Origin: Lachnospiraceae bacterium
Lineage (GTDB): Bacteria > Bacillota > Clostridia > Lachnospirales > Lachnospiraceae
Reading direction: 5' to 3'
Length of the DNA: 64,000 nt
Assembly (NCBI GenBank): GCA_024691425.1
Contig: JAILNQ010000056.1
Coordinates: 31,969-95,968 of the forward strand
Position 1 is the first letter of the stretch. Every line of letters begins with the position of its first letter. This document shows positions 57,012 through 64,000 of the stretch, piece after piece. A model generated the notes under the pieces. It ran no database searches. It was not told the DNA's origin and worked only from the letters and a program-made list of their open reading frames with translations. Both the position numbers and the translations under genes were made by a program.

Positions 57012-57758
57012 ATGAATAAACAGCTTATGGAAGGCGAGCTCTGCGTTGTCACCGGCGCAGCGGCAGGAATCGGAAGAGCGATAGCGGAAAGGTTCCTTGA
57101 GGAAGGCGCGGACCTTATCATCGCAGACTTTAATGAGGATGAAGCACGGCGCCTTTACGGCAAAAATCCCCATGTTCTGAGTATCCTTAAGGTTGATGCT
57201 ACTAAACCTGAGGATCTTGATAAGATAGGCGATGCCGTAAAGAATACCGGCAGAAAAGTCAAAGCGGTGCTTCCCATTGTAGGGAACGGCCCCAATAACA
57301 TGATAGAAGATATAACGCCCGAAGAATTCAGGCTTACTATGGACCTGAACGTATTTTCTTCGTTCTTCACGGTTCAGACTGTGCTTCCGTACATGTCTGA
57401 CAGATCTGCGATCGTTCTCATATCGTCGATCGCAGGATTCCAGGGTGGAAAGAACGCGCTCGTTTACAATGCGGCTAAGGCCGCGGTACGTTCCATGGCG
57501 CGTTCATTTGCAGGGGAGCTTGCCGAGAGAGGTATACGTGCGAACGCTATAAGTCCGGGCCCTACGGAGACAAAGGCTTTCACAGAATTCGTAAAAGGCG
57601 ATGAGGACGTACGGGCAGGCATTCTTGCAAACATCCCGATAGGACATATCGGACAGCCGAAAGAGATAGCAGCCATCGCGTTGTTCCTTGCGAGTGATGA
57701 GTCCTCGTATGTGACAGGAGCAGAGGTGATAGCTGACGGCGGATTCACGAACAGATAA
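57012..57758 (+). CDS. Short-chain dehydrogenase/reductase
   Basis: A 248-residue SDR with the cofactor motif TGAAAGIGRA near residue 15, the Ser in LISSIAG and the catalytic Tyr/Lys in YNAAK, plus the C-terminal YVTGAEVIADGGF. It is a complete NAD(P)-dependent oxidoreductase, 13 bases after the permease gene. Members in sugar operons oxidise or reduce sugars, lactones or keto acids. Together with the VOC and TIM-barrel enzymes it suggests an oxidative route for the imported sugar. Confidence 0.9.
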   Translation: MNKQLMEGELCVVTGAAAGIGRAIAERFLEEGADLIIADFNEDEARRLYGKNPHVLSILKVDATKPEDLDKIGDAVKNTGRKVKAVLPIVGNGPNNMIEDITPEEFRLTMDLNVFSSFFTVQTVLPYMSDRSAIVLISSIAGFQGGKNALVYNAAKAAVRSMARSFAGELAERGIRANAISPGPTETKAFTEFVKGDEDVRAGILANIPIGHIGQPKEIAAIALFLASDESSYVTGAEVIADGGFTNR

Positions 57759-57776
57759 TTCAACAGGAGAAAAGAA

Positions 57777-58232
57777 ATGGCACTATCATCAACAAGTATC
57801 ATAAAAGTAATTGTAGTTACAGATGACCTTGAAAGAACAGTAAACGGATACAGGACTCTGTTCGGTACCGGAAATCCTCCGGCAGATGACGGGGAGCATA
57901 AGCAGGTCAGGACTCCTTTTACTGTCTATAACGGAAAACCGATAACAGATACACCGATGAAGGTTGAAAGCGTTTTCTCGGATAATTTCTGGTTCGAGGT
58001 GATCGAGCCGCTCGGAGACAACGACCCATGGGCCGCATGGCTTAAGGAGCACGGTACGTCAATTTATTCGGTGTGCCTTCTTTCAAACGGACCTCTTGAG
58101 AATGATGAGGCAGTAATGGAAGCTGCCGGATACAGATCGATCTTCAAACAGGAGAAAGGCTATGAGGCCTATGAGTATTTTGATACCGCAAAGGATCTGG
58201 GTGTCCTTGTAGAGGTTAAAGAGCACTATTGA
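57777..58232 (+). CDS. Second VOC-superfamily protein
   Basis: A 151-residue VOC protein starting STSIIKVIVVTDDLERTVNG and containing FWFEVIEPLGDNDPW, with metal-position residues in less standard places than in the first VOC gene. It is not a close copy of that protein. A GGAG site precedes the ATG. A second VOC gene in one operon suggests two separate isomerisation or lyase steps, or a heteromer. Function not assignable. Confidence 0.8.
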   Translation: MALSSTSIIKVIVVTDDLERTVNGYRTLFGTGNPPADDGEHKQVRTPFTVYNGKPITDTPMKVESVFSDNFWFEVIEPLGDNDPWAAWLKEHGTSIYSVCLLSNGPLENDEAVMEAAGYRSIFKQEKGYEAYEYFDTAKDLGVLVEVKEHY

Positions 58233-58238
58233 CTTTAT

Positions 58239-58252
58239 CCTCTGCAAAGAGG
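58239..58252 (+). other. Short hairpin before the GH120 gene
   Basis: CCTCT (58239-58243) and AGAGG (58248-58252) form a five-base stem around GCAA, just after the VOC stop. The tail is not T-rich, so this is a weak element, perhaps a processing site. Confidence 0.35.
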
Positions 58253-58300
58253 TTTAATGAATTCAGATAGTGTTTGCCGGATGATCAGGAGAGGTATGAT

Positions 58301-60295
58301 ATGAATATTTATGTGGATGCAAATGCCGCGTTTGACGGAAACGGTACAAAGAACCGCCCGTTCAGGCGTATCAATGAGGCCGCAAAAATTGCGATGCCAG
58401 GCGATGAAGTGATCGTCGCTCCGGGTATATACCGTGAGAACGTAAATCCGGTGCATGGCGGGAGAGAAGATGCACGGATAGTCTATCGGAGCGAAAAACC
58501 GCTCGGGGCTGTCATCACCGGCGCTGAAATTGTTCCCGGATGGGAACGGTACAAAGGTGATGTCTATGTCACCAGAGTTAAGAACGGAGTATTCAGTGAT
58601 TACAACCCTTACACAACGCTTGTATATGGCGACTGGTACTTTGCGGCGCCGAACAAGCACACAGGATGCGTATGGCTGAATGACAAGGCACTGTATGAAG
58701 CCGTATCATTGGAAGAATGCGTGAAGGGCGAAATATATGAATGCTCGTGGGAACCGGAAGAATCAAAAAAGAAATGGTTCACCGAGCAGGATGAAGAAAC
58801 GGACGAGACTGTAATATATGCGAATTTCGGCGGGGCAGATCCTTCAGAGGAAAAAGTTGAGATCACGGTGCGCCGCGAGTGTTTCATGCCGAAGGCTGAA
58901 GGCAGGGGATACATCACTGTCAGCGGTTTTGACATCAATAAAGCGGCGACTACGTGGGCACCGCCCGCGGCCTATCAGGACGGCATGATCAGTCCGCACT
59001 GGAGCAGAGGATGGATCATCGAGGACTGTGATATCTGGGGCAGCAAATGCTCGGGCATCTGCATCGGCCGTTATTATGATCCGAAGAACAGCAATTTCTA
59101 TACGACCGAGCATGTCAAGAGCCCGACTCAGATGGAAAGGGATTCCGTATGCCGCGGACAGTTCTACGGCTGGTTCAAGGAAAAGATAGGCGGCCATATC
59201 ATAAGACGCAACAACATCCATCACTGTGAACAGGGCGGGATCATCGGCCGCATGGGCGGAGTTTTCAGCCTTATAGAAGATAACCATATCCATCACATCA
59301 ACAACATGATGGAGCTCGGAGGCGCAGAGATAGCGGGCATCAAGATGCATGCCGCGATCGACGTTGTCATGAGGCGCAATCATATCCATCACTGCACAAT
59401 GGGAATCTGGTGCGACTGGGAAGCTCAGGGGACGAGGATAACACAGAATCTTCTTCACGACAACGAACGCCCCGGCTTTGCGAAGCAGCTTGAGGGCGGC
59501 ATGACCTGCCAGGATATATTCGTAGAGGTAAGCCATGGCCCGACACTCATCGACAACAATGTGCTGCTGTCCGATGTGTCGTTGCGCATCGCAACGCAGG
59601 GCGTCGCAATGGTGCATAATCTGTGCGCCGGATCATTTACGTTTGTGGGCGATGGAACAACATGGAGATACACCCCCTATCATATGCCTCACAGGACTGA
59701 GGTCATGGGCTTCATGACGATACTCCACGGTGATGACAGATTCTACAACAATATTTTCATCCAGAAGTGGCCGGCTGAAGACTGGGTGGTGACGAACGAT
59801 TCAGATCCGTCAGTGCGCATGGTAGAGAACCGCAAAGTCGGAACATACTGCTGGGACGAGTATCCGACATATGATGAGTGGATCAAGCAGTTTGATATCG
59901 ATGAGCCGTATCCGAACATGAAGAAGCATGAGGATGCACACTTCGCTCATCTGCCGGTATGGATCGACGGGAACGCTTACTTCGAAGGCGCAAGCGGATA
60001 CAAGAATGAGAAGCATGCCTTTGACGGCAGTTCAGGAACCGTGCATGTCGACGCAGTTGAAAAAGACGGCGTATACTATCTGGATACCAACATCTACGAT
60101 GTCATGAAGGACTTTGAGGTTTCCATGATAAATACGGATACGCTCGGGAAGGCGTTCGAGCCGCAGCAGAAGTTTGAGAATCCGGATGGAACGCCGATCA
60201 CGTTCGACTATGATTACTTCGGAGACCACCGCGGAACGAAAATCATTCCTGGGCCTTTTGCAGACTGTCCGCCGAAGGATAGAAAGCTATACTGA
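58301..60295 (+). CDS. GH120-type beta-xylosidase, right-handed beta-helix, no signal peptide
   Basis: A 664-residue right-handed parallel beta-helix. Segments such as NPYTTLVYGDWYFA, EIAGIKMHAAIDVVM, CDWEAQGTR and DIFVEVSHGP match, from memory, the GH120 beta-xylosidase XylC of Thermoanaerobacterium, whose nucleophile and acid/base are D382 and E405. The same residues here are D372 and E409, with a 14-residue insertion between them. No signal peptide: the enzyme stays inside and cleaves imported oligosaccharides. The ATG at 58301 has CAGGAGAGG upstream; the frame is open to 58274. Substrate may be xylo-oligosaccharides or a related substituted sugar. Confidence 0.85.
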   Translation: MNIYVDANAAFDGNGTKNRPFRRINEAAKIAMPGDEVIVAPGIYRENVNPVHGGREDARIVYRSEKPLGAVITGAEIVPGWERYKGDVYVTRVKNGVFSDYNPYTTLVYGDWYFAAPNKHTGCVWLNDKALYEAVSLEECVKGEIYECSWEPEESKKKWFTEQDEETDETVIYANFGGADPSEEKVEITVRRECFMPKAEGRGYITVSGFDINKAATTWAPPAAYQDGMISPHWSRGWIIEDCDIWGSKCSGICIGRYYDPKNSNFYTTEHVKSPTQMERDSVCRGQFYGWFKEKIGGHIIRRNNIHHCEQGGIIGRMGGVFSLIEDNHIHHINNMMELGGAEIAGIKMHAAIDVVMRRNHIHHCTMGIWCDWEAQGTRITQNLLHDNERPGFAKQLEGGMTCQDIFVEVSHGPTLIDNNVLLSDVSLRIATQGVAMVHNLCAGSFTFVGDGTTWRYTPYHMPHRTEVMGFMTILHGDDRFYNNIFIQKWPAEDWVVTNDSDPSVRMVENRKVGTYCWDEYPTYDEWIKQFDIDEPYPNMKKHEDAHFAHLPVWIDGNAYFEGASGYKNEKHAFDGSSGTVHVDAVEKDGVYYLDTNIYDVMKDFEVSMINTDTLGKAFEPQQKFENPDGTPITFDYDYFGDHRGTKIIPGPFADCPPKDRKLY

Positions 60296-60325
60296 TGAAC
60301 TGAACAGAAAAATATGACATAAATG

Positions 60326-60355
60326 CGGGCACTGCTTGATGCGGTGCCTGTTTTT
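60326..60355 (+). terminator. Terminator after the GH120 operon
   Basis: CGGGCACTGC (60326-60335) pairs with GCGGTGCCTG (60341-60350), with two G-T pairs, around a five-base loop, followed by five T and more T soon after. It ends the carbohydrate operon. Confidence 0.85.
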
Positions 60356-60400
60356 GCGATTTTTTATGGACAGGGGAAGCGCTATCATACGGCTTCAGGA

Positions 60401-60429
60401 TTACAAATGAAAGCGATAAGTAGTATAAT
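60401..60429 (+). promoter_or_regulatory. Promoter candidate for the Ogt-like gene
   Basis: TATAAT at 60424-60429 is a perfect -10; TTACAA at 60401-60406 with a 17-base spacer is a moderate -35. It lies 38 bases before the TTG start. Confidence 0.55.
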
Positions 60430-60466
60430 TATATTTCGTAATCAGTGAGATTTACGGGAGAATCGA

Positions 60467-61093
60467 TTGAAAACAAGAGAGGAAGCATTGGAATACGGAC
60501 TGTCATTTCCCGGCGCATATCAGGATGCGCCGTTTCGGGATGAAAACTGGCAGCTGGTCCGCTATAAAGGAAACAGCAGAGCATTTCTGTGGACATATGA
60601 AAGGGATGGGTATGTCAATCTCAATGTCAAGGTTGATCCTGGGAAGGCCGGTTTCTGGCGGGATATATATGCATCGGTAGTTCCAGGATATCATCAGAAC
60701 AAGGAACACTGGAATACGATAATACTTGACGGGACCGTGCCGGATAAGGATGTGCGCCTTATGATAGCGGAAAGCTATGACCTGATATCCGATAGCCCTT
60801 CAAGACGGATATATGAAGCAGTAATGAAAATCCCCTACGGACATGTAGCTACATATGCGCAGGTTGCGGAGGCTGCCGGCGACAGAAAAATGGCAAGGGC
60901 AGTAGGGAATGCTCTGCATAAGAACCCTGATCCCGACAATATTCCGTGCTATCGCGTAGTTAATTCCAAGGGAGAACTTGCGGGCGAGTTCGCGTTCGGC
61001 GGCAGCGGCCGGCAGGCCGAGCTTCTTGAAGCGGAAGGAGTTTCGGTAGGCAACGGCAAGGTCGATCTTGAAAAATTCCAGTGGAGACATTGA
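60467..61093 (+). CDS. YjbR/MmcQ domain fused to Ogt-type alkyltransferase-like domain
   Basis: A 208-residue fusion. The first part (about 1-105) is an MmcQ/YjbR-type DNA-binding-like domain (FPGAYQDAPFRDENWQLVRYK, slightly trimmed at each end in other members). The second part is an O6-alkylguanine-DNA alkyltransferase-like domain (IPYGHVATYAQVAEAAGD) with the acceptor site as IPCYRVV: the acceptor Cys is kept but the usual His of PCHR is Tyr. It starts with TTG after a GGGAG site. It may be a repair protein with altered activity or an alkyl-lesion binder. It has its own promoter. Confidence 0.85.
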   Translation: MKTREEALEYGLSFPGAYQDAPFRDENWQLVRYKGNSRAFLWTYERDGYVNLNVKVDPGKAGFWRDIYASVVPGYHQNKEHWNTIILDGTVPDKDVRLMIAESYDLISDSPSRRIYEAVMKIPYGHVATYAQVAEAAGDRKMARAVGNALHKNPDPDNIPCYRVVNSKGELAGEFAFGGSGRQAELLEAEGVSVGNGKVDLEKFQWRH

Positions 61094-61107
61094 TCCGTTT
61101 TCGCTAT

Positions 61108-61136
61108 ATGACAAAATAATAATTTAGCAGTAAAAT
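61108..61136 (+). promoter_or_regulatory. Promoter of the decayed lipoprotein/GGDEF gene
   Basis: ATGACA (61108-61113) and TAAAAT (61131-61136) with exactly 17 bases between are near-consensus. The ribosome site GGAGG near 61149 and the ATG at 61163 follow, so the expression signals of the broken gene are intact. Confidence 0.65.
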
Positions 61137-61162
61137 TATGTAATAATCCGGAGGTTTACTTT

Positions 61163-62293
61163 ATGCGGCATCATCTCAAGAAATTCAGCATATTATCGTT
61201 CACGCTGCTAGCGGCGGCCGTTTTATCCTGATGCTCATTTGCATCTTCCGGAACAGGATCCGGAGAGAATGTTCTTATGAACGGATCCGGGGAAATGACT
61301 GAGGAAGATTCAAGAACAGAAGATGAGGTAAAAAGCACCGTAGACTTTGAACATGAACTCGATTATTACAAGCCCAAAAAGGATCATTATAACTTCTATT
61401 TCACATATAAGATCGTCCATCCGTGGTGGGATGCGGTAGCTCTCGGCATGGAAGACGCTCAGAGAAAATATCTTGAAAAGGGAGTAACGATCACATATGA
61501 GTACATGGCACCTGAGGCGGCATCTGCAGAAGATCAGACAGAGAGGCTGCATGAGGCTGCGAAGAGGGATTTTGATGTGATCGGCGTAGATGTTGCCGAT
61601 GAGGAGATAATCTCTCCGGTTCTTGATGAACTCGTGGATTCCGGAAAGAAGGTAATGACTTTCTCGAGTTCTGACGCCGCCGAAGGATGCAAAAGGATCG
61701 CGTATGTCGGAAACACGCATAACTACGAAGACGGCGCGGATCTGACAGAAGCCCTGTCGAATAAGGACCTCGCGGCAGAGAAGGAAAATGCCAATAACTT
61801 CCGCAATATGGCAAATACTGATTCTATGACCGGAGTAAGGAACAAACACGCATATTCTGAAATGGAAGCTTTCCTTAACCAGAGGATCATAAATAATGAG
61901 ATCGATAAGCTCGCCGTGGTCGTGTGCGATATAAACGGACTCAAAATCGTCAATGATACTCTCGGCCATGCCGCCGGAGATAAGCTTATAAAAGATGCGA
62001 GTGCGATGATCTGCGGGTATTTTAACCATGGCGCAGTCTACAGGATAGGCGGAGATGAGTTCGTGGTCATTCTTCAGGAAAAAGGCTATGATACGATGCA
62101 TGAGGTCATAACCGAGATAAACAATGCCATAGAGGATAACGTGAAGAAGAAAGAATTAGTCATTTCTATCGGTTATTCAGAACTGACACCTGAAGATCAG
62201 ATGGTCCACGATGTTTTCGAAAGAGCGGATCAGATGATGTATAAACGCAAACAGGAACTCAAACAGATGGGTGCACCGGCCAGGCCGGAATGA
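61163..62293 (+). pseudogene. Lipoprotein sugar-binding domain/GGDEF chimera with TGA in the signal peptide
   Basis: From the ATG at 61163, with a good GGAGG site, the frame encodes a signal peptide ending AAAVLS, then TGA at 61229-61231 where the lipobox Gly is expected, then CSFASSG. GGA to TGA is a single change. The frame then continues open to 62293. It encodes the first half of a periplasmic sugar-binding protein (HPWWDAVALGMEDAQRKY, ending at YVGNTHNYEDG) that stops abruptly and runs into a GGDEF domain (TDSMTGVRNKHAY, DINGLKIVNDTLGH, intact RIGGDEF). No membrane helix lies between. It looks like a deletion fusion of two genes that was later broken. A product started at ATG 61277 would be a cytosolic diguanylate cyclase with half a binding domain. 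Confidence 0.8.
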
Positions 62294-62356
62294 ACATAGG
62301 ACGAGGCTTGTGGCCCATTTTCTCTTTTTCATTTTTGAATTATGACATCATTAGGT

Positions 62357-62392
62357 GTGTACCTGGTTTTTGCAGGTACACGCTTTTTTTAT
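62357..62392 (+). terminator. Terminator after the GGDEF pseudogene
   Basis: GTGTACCTG (62357-62365) pairs with CAGGTACAC (62373-62381), followed by GC and seven T. A good rho-independent terminator. Confidence 0.9.
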
Positions 62393-62529
62393 TTTATCCG
62401 GGAGATACTGTTTTTTTGAAACAGCTGATTCATAGCGAGTGCATGAACAAAAAAAATGTTCAGGAAAAGAAGAAATGAGATGTCAAAAACTAATGCTAGG
62501 TTAATCAGATAATGAGAAGGAAAAAGATA

Positions 62530-62566
62530 ATCGATCCGGTAAAATTATTATCGGGTCGATTTTTTT
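62530..62566 (+). terminator. Second hairpin with T tail, just before the lyxose isomerase remnant
   Basis: ATCGATCCGGTAA (62530-62542) pairs with TTATCGGGTCGAT (62548-62560) with G-T pairs, followed by six T. It ends a few bases before the ribosome site at 62567, so it could be a leader attenuator of the decayed gene or a terminator of an earlier gene. Confidence 0.75.
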
Positions 62567-62581
62567 AAGGAGGTCATCATC

Positions 62582-62825
62582 ATGAAACGATCTGAAATAC
62601 AGCAGGCAATAGACTGGGCAAAGGATTTTCTGGGGCGCAGTCAGCTGGCATTGCCGATGTTTGCAAACTGGGATATTCAGGAATGGAAAGCTCATTTTTA
62701 TGAAAGATGGTCAGACTCTTCCGAATCATTTCCATAAACAAAAGACCGAAGATATCATAAACAGATCAGGCGGTGTTTTGCTCATACGCGGATATAATCC
62801 GTTCTGCGCAGTGAATAGAATATGA
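62582..62825 (+). pseudogene. Remnant of a D-lyxose isomerase gene with frame-shifting internal deletion
   Basis: AAGGAGG precedes an ATG that opens a 51-codon frame starting MKRSEIQQAIDWAKDFLG, ending LPMFANWDIQEWK before it diverges; this is the typical N-terminus of D-lyxose ketol-isomerase, a cupin that makes D-xylulose. From about 62685 the similarity continues in another frame: KLIFMKDGQTLPNHFHKQK and EDIINRSGGVLLIRGYN, which match the metal-binding cupin core of the same family. About 35-45 codons between the parts are missing. The frame ends at 62825. The enzyme would have fitted the nearby pentose genes. Confidence 0.72.
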
Positions 62826-62952
62826 TCCGGATACTATTAAGGCAGTTAACACGCCTGAATGTGCGAATTGTGATATAACAGGCAAAAACAGAGATTATGT
62901 TTCCCTTCCAGGGCCGTTCATATCTTGGAAAGAAATGATCATCCGGGGATAG
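62815..62952 (+). pseudogene. Unidentified coding-like remnant in a third frame
   Basis: After the lyxose isomerase remnant, a third frame reads EYDPDTIKAVNTPECANCD, then TGKNRDYVSLPGPF and a further dozen residues before a TAG at 62950. It has no start codon of its own. It looks protein-like and is not part of the known lyxose isomerase C-terminus. I cannot name its origin. Confidence 0.4.
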
Positions 62953-62977
62953 GATTTTTAGGAGGAGTTCAACAAAT

Positions 62978-64000
62978 ATGGAAAGAGGCATATACTTTGA
63001 TGCATGGCTCAGGAACGAATACTGCTATCATCCGAGCCTTCCGATGCGTAATCTGCAGATGCTTGAGGATCTTGAGAAATATCATGGGACCGTGCTTGTG
63101 TGGGCAGGGCTCGGAGGCGGGAGTATCAGTCTTCCTTATCTTGAACATGAGGCGTTCGGCGATGTTGATCCGAGGATGCAGGTATATGGATACATGAATG
63201 ACAGCGAGTTTATAGCAGAGTGCAACCGTCGCGGGATAAAGCTTTTCGGGATAGTCTTTGAGGTGCAGGGATGGGAATACCCGGCTGTTGTTGACGATAA
63301 GGGACACCTTATCAGACTGAACCGAAGGGCAGAAGTAAGTCCTGACATGACATGGTATGGCCTTCGGGAATTCTCTGCCGGAAAATACCCGGATGCTTTC
63401 CCAACGAAGCTTTCAGATTATTATCCTGACGGGATAAAGGATGAAGACGGCAATCCCGTGACAGATCTGTGGGAGGAGTGCTGTACAAGGGATATGTTCG
63501 GTAACCCTGTCCACGCTCAGTGGGTCGAGATCAAAGATCACAAAGAGCAGTGCTATCAGATGTGCCGCAACAATCCTGTGTGGCGCGGGTATCTTAAGAA
63601 GATAATTGAATTACAGATCGATGCCGGGGTTCCGGGAATACAGCTCGATGAGTGTGAGCTCCCGATGACAAGTATCAATTCCGGCGGATGTTTTTGCGAC
63701 AGCTGCATGAAACAATTCAGAACATGGCTTATCGAGCGAAAGAGCGCCGGCAGGCTTGACGCAAAATGGGATGATATAGATCTGACGGGATTCCACTACG
63801 GCGAATACCTGAAAACAGGCGGTCATACATATCCGGAAAATGCCCCGTTTTTCAAGGACTATTGGGAATTCCAGGTGTGGCAGGTAAAGAAGTACTTTGG
63901 TGAGCTTGCTGACTATGCGAGAGAATACGCACAGAGAAAATATGATCGGAAATTACTTGTATCGGGCAATTTCTATAACATGCAGCCCGCCTATTACCCG
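62978..64000 (+). CDS. Putative glycoside-hydrolase-like TIM barrel, 3' truncated by window edge
   Basis: A GGAGGAG site precedes the ATG, and the frame is open for 341 codons to the right edge. The protein begins MERGIYFDAWLRNEYCYHP and looks like a TIM-barrel glycosidase of the GH42/GH-like kind: GTVLVWAGLGGGSISLPYLE early, GVPGIQLDECELP with a likely acidic catalytic residue, and a Cys-rich stretch CFCDSCMKQF as seen in such enzymes. No signal peptide. The family cannot be fixed without the rest of the gene. It probably extends the carbohydrate-use region. Confidence 0.72.
   Translation, partial: MERGIYFDAWLRNEYCYHPSLPMRNLQMLEDLEKYHGTVLVWAGLGGGSISLPYLEHEAFGDVDPRMQVYGYMNDSEFIAECNRRGIKLFGIVFEVQGWEYPAVVDDKGHLIRLNRRAEVSPDMTWYGLREFSAGKYPDAFPTKLSDYYPDGIKDEDGNPVTDLWEECCTRDMFGNPVHAQWVEIKDHKEQCYQMCRNNPVWRGYLKKIIELQIDAGVPGIQLDECELPMTSINSGGCFCDSCMKQFRTWLIERKSAGRLDAKWDDIDLTGFHYGEYLKTGGHTYPENAPFFKDYWEFQVWQVKKYFGELADYAREYAQRKYDRKLLVSGNFYNMQPAYYP

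Noticed and set aside
58844..59617. Minus-strand open frame of 257 codons opposite the GH120 gene
   Set aside because: It mirrors a well supported gene and shows no motif or ribosome site.
61229..61231. TGA in the GGDEF chimera as a selenocysteine codon
   Set aside because: It lies in a signal peptide at the lipobox Gly position, where a nonsense change is the simpler reading, and no insertion element is visible.
62290..62478. Plus-strand frame of 62 codons after the GGDEF pseudogene
   Set aside because: It runs through a strong terminator and has no ribosome site.

Overview
The window reads as a chromosomal segment of a Gram-positive anaerobe of the Clostridia, most likely Lachnospiraceae. 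The signs are the priA-def-fmt-rsmB-rlmN-prpC-prkC-rsgA-rpe block in Firmicutes order, strong AGGAGG-type ribosome sites, lipoproteins with Firmicutes lipoboxes, a Cys-type formate dehydrogenase, many c-di-GMP proteins and a clostripain-like protease. Base composition is near balanced. I saw no rRNA, tRNA, CRISPR array, insertion sequence or phage gene. Genus and species cannot be fixed from the sequence alone.

Layout: (1) 1-4909, c-di-GMP proteins: a degenerate EAL protein cut by the left edge, an intact EAL protein, an EAL-like/HDOD protein and a small unknown. (2) 4957-16330, the housekeeping block for replication restart, N-formylmethionine handling, rRNA methylation, PP2C phosphatase/PASTA kinase, RsgA and Rpe. 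(3) 16356-26559, ten tightly packed genes that look like a lipid-linked sugar pathway: DPPR-synthase-like UbiA, two HAD phosphatases, two small EamA-type membrane proteins, an aldolase fusion, a TPP enzyme, a DPM/ArnC-like GT2, a GT-C-like membrane protein and a DegT aminotransferase. (4) 26651-30846, Rrf2 regulator, mnmA and the MetQNI methionine importer. (5) 30876-36998, formate dehydrogenase with an unusual GltD-like partner, facing a minus-strand operon of an ECF-S-like protein, a SUOX-like protein and mobA. (6) 37190-46751, an HD-GYP protein, a large hybrid kinase with HPt, a double-receiver regulator and a degenerate HD-GYP protein. (7) 46870-51455, two lipoproteins and a C11 peptidase. 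(8) 51499-60295, a divergent AraC regulator and a carbohydrate operon: VOC protein, TIM-barrel isomerase, ABC importer without ATPase, SDR, second VOC protein and a GH120-type beta-xylosidase without signal peptide. (9) 60467-64000, an Ogt-like protein, a decayed stretch and the start of a glycosidase-like gene.

The best candidates for undescribed biology are region 3 (a possible polyprenyl-phosphate pentose pathway combined with aldolase/TPP/aminotransferase sugar chemistry and its own flipping and transfer proteins) and region 8 (cytosolic breakdown of an imported oligosaccharide with VOC/SDR/isomerase enzymes whose chemistry cannot be read from sequence). Regions 1 and 6 repeat a pattern in which an intact c-di-GMP hydrolase lies near a relative that has lost its catalytic residues. 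Region 9 shows gene decay: a lipoprotein/GGDEF chimera with a TGA at the lipobox glycine position, and the wreck of a D-lyxose isomerase gene. Family names come from motif recognition without database searches.
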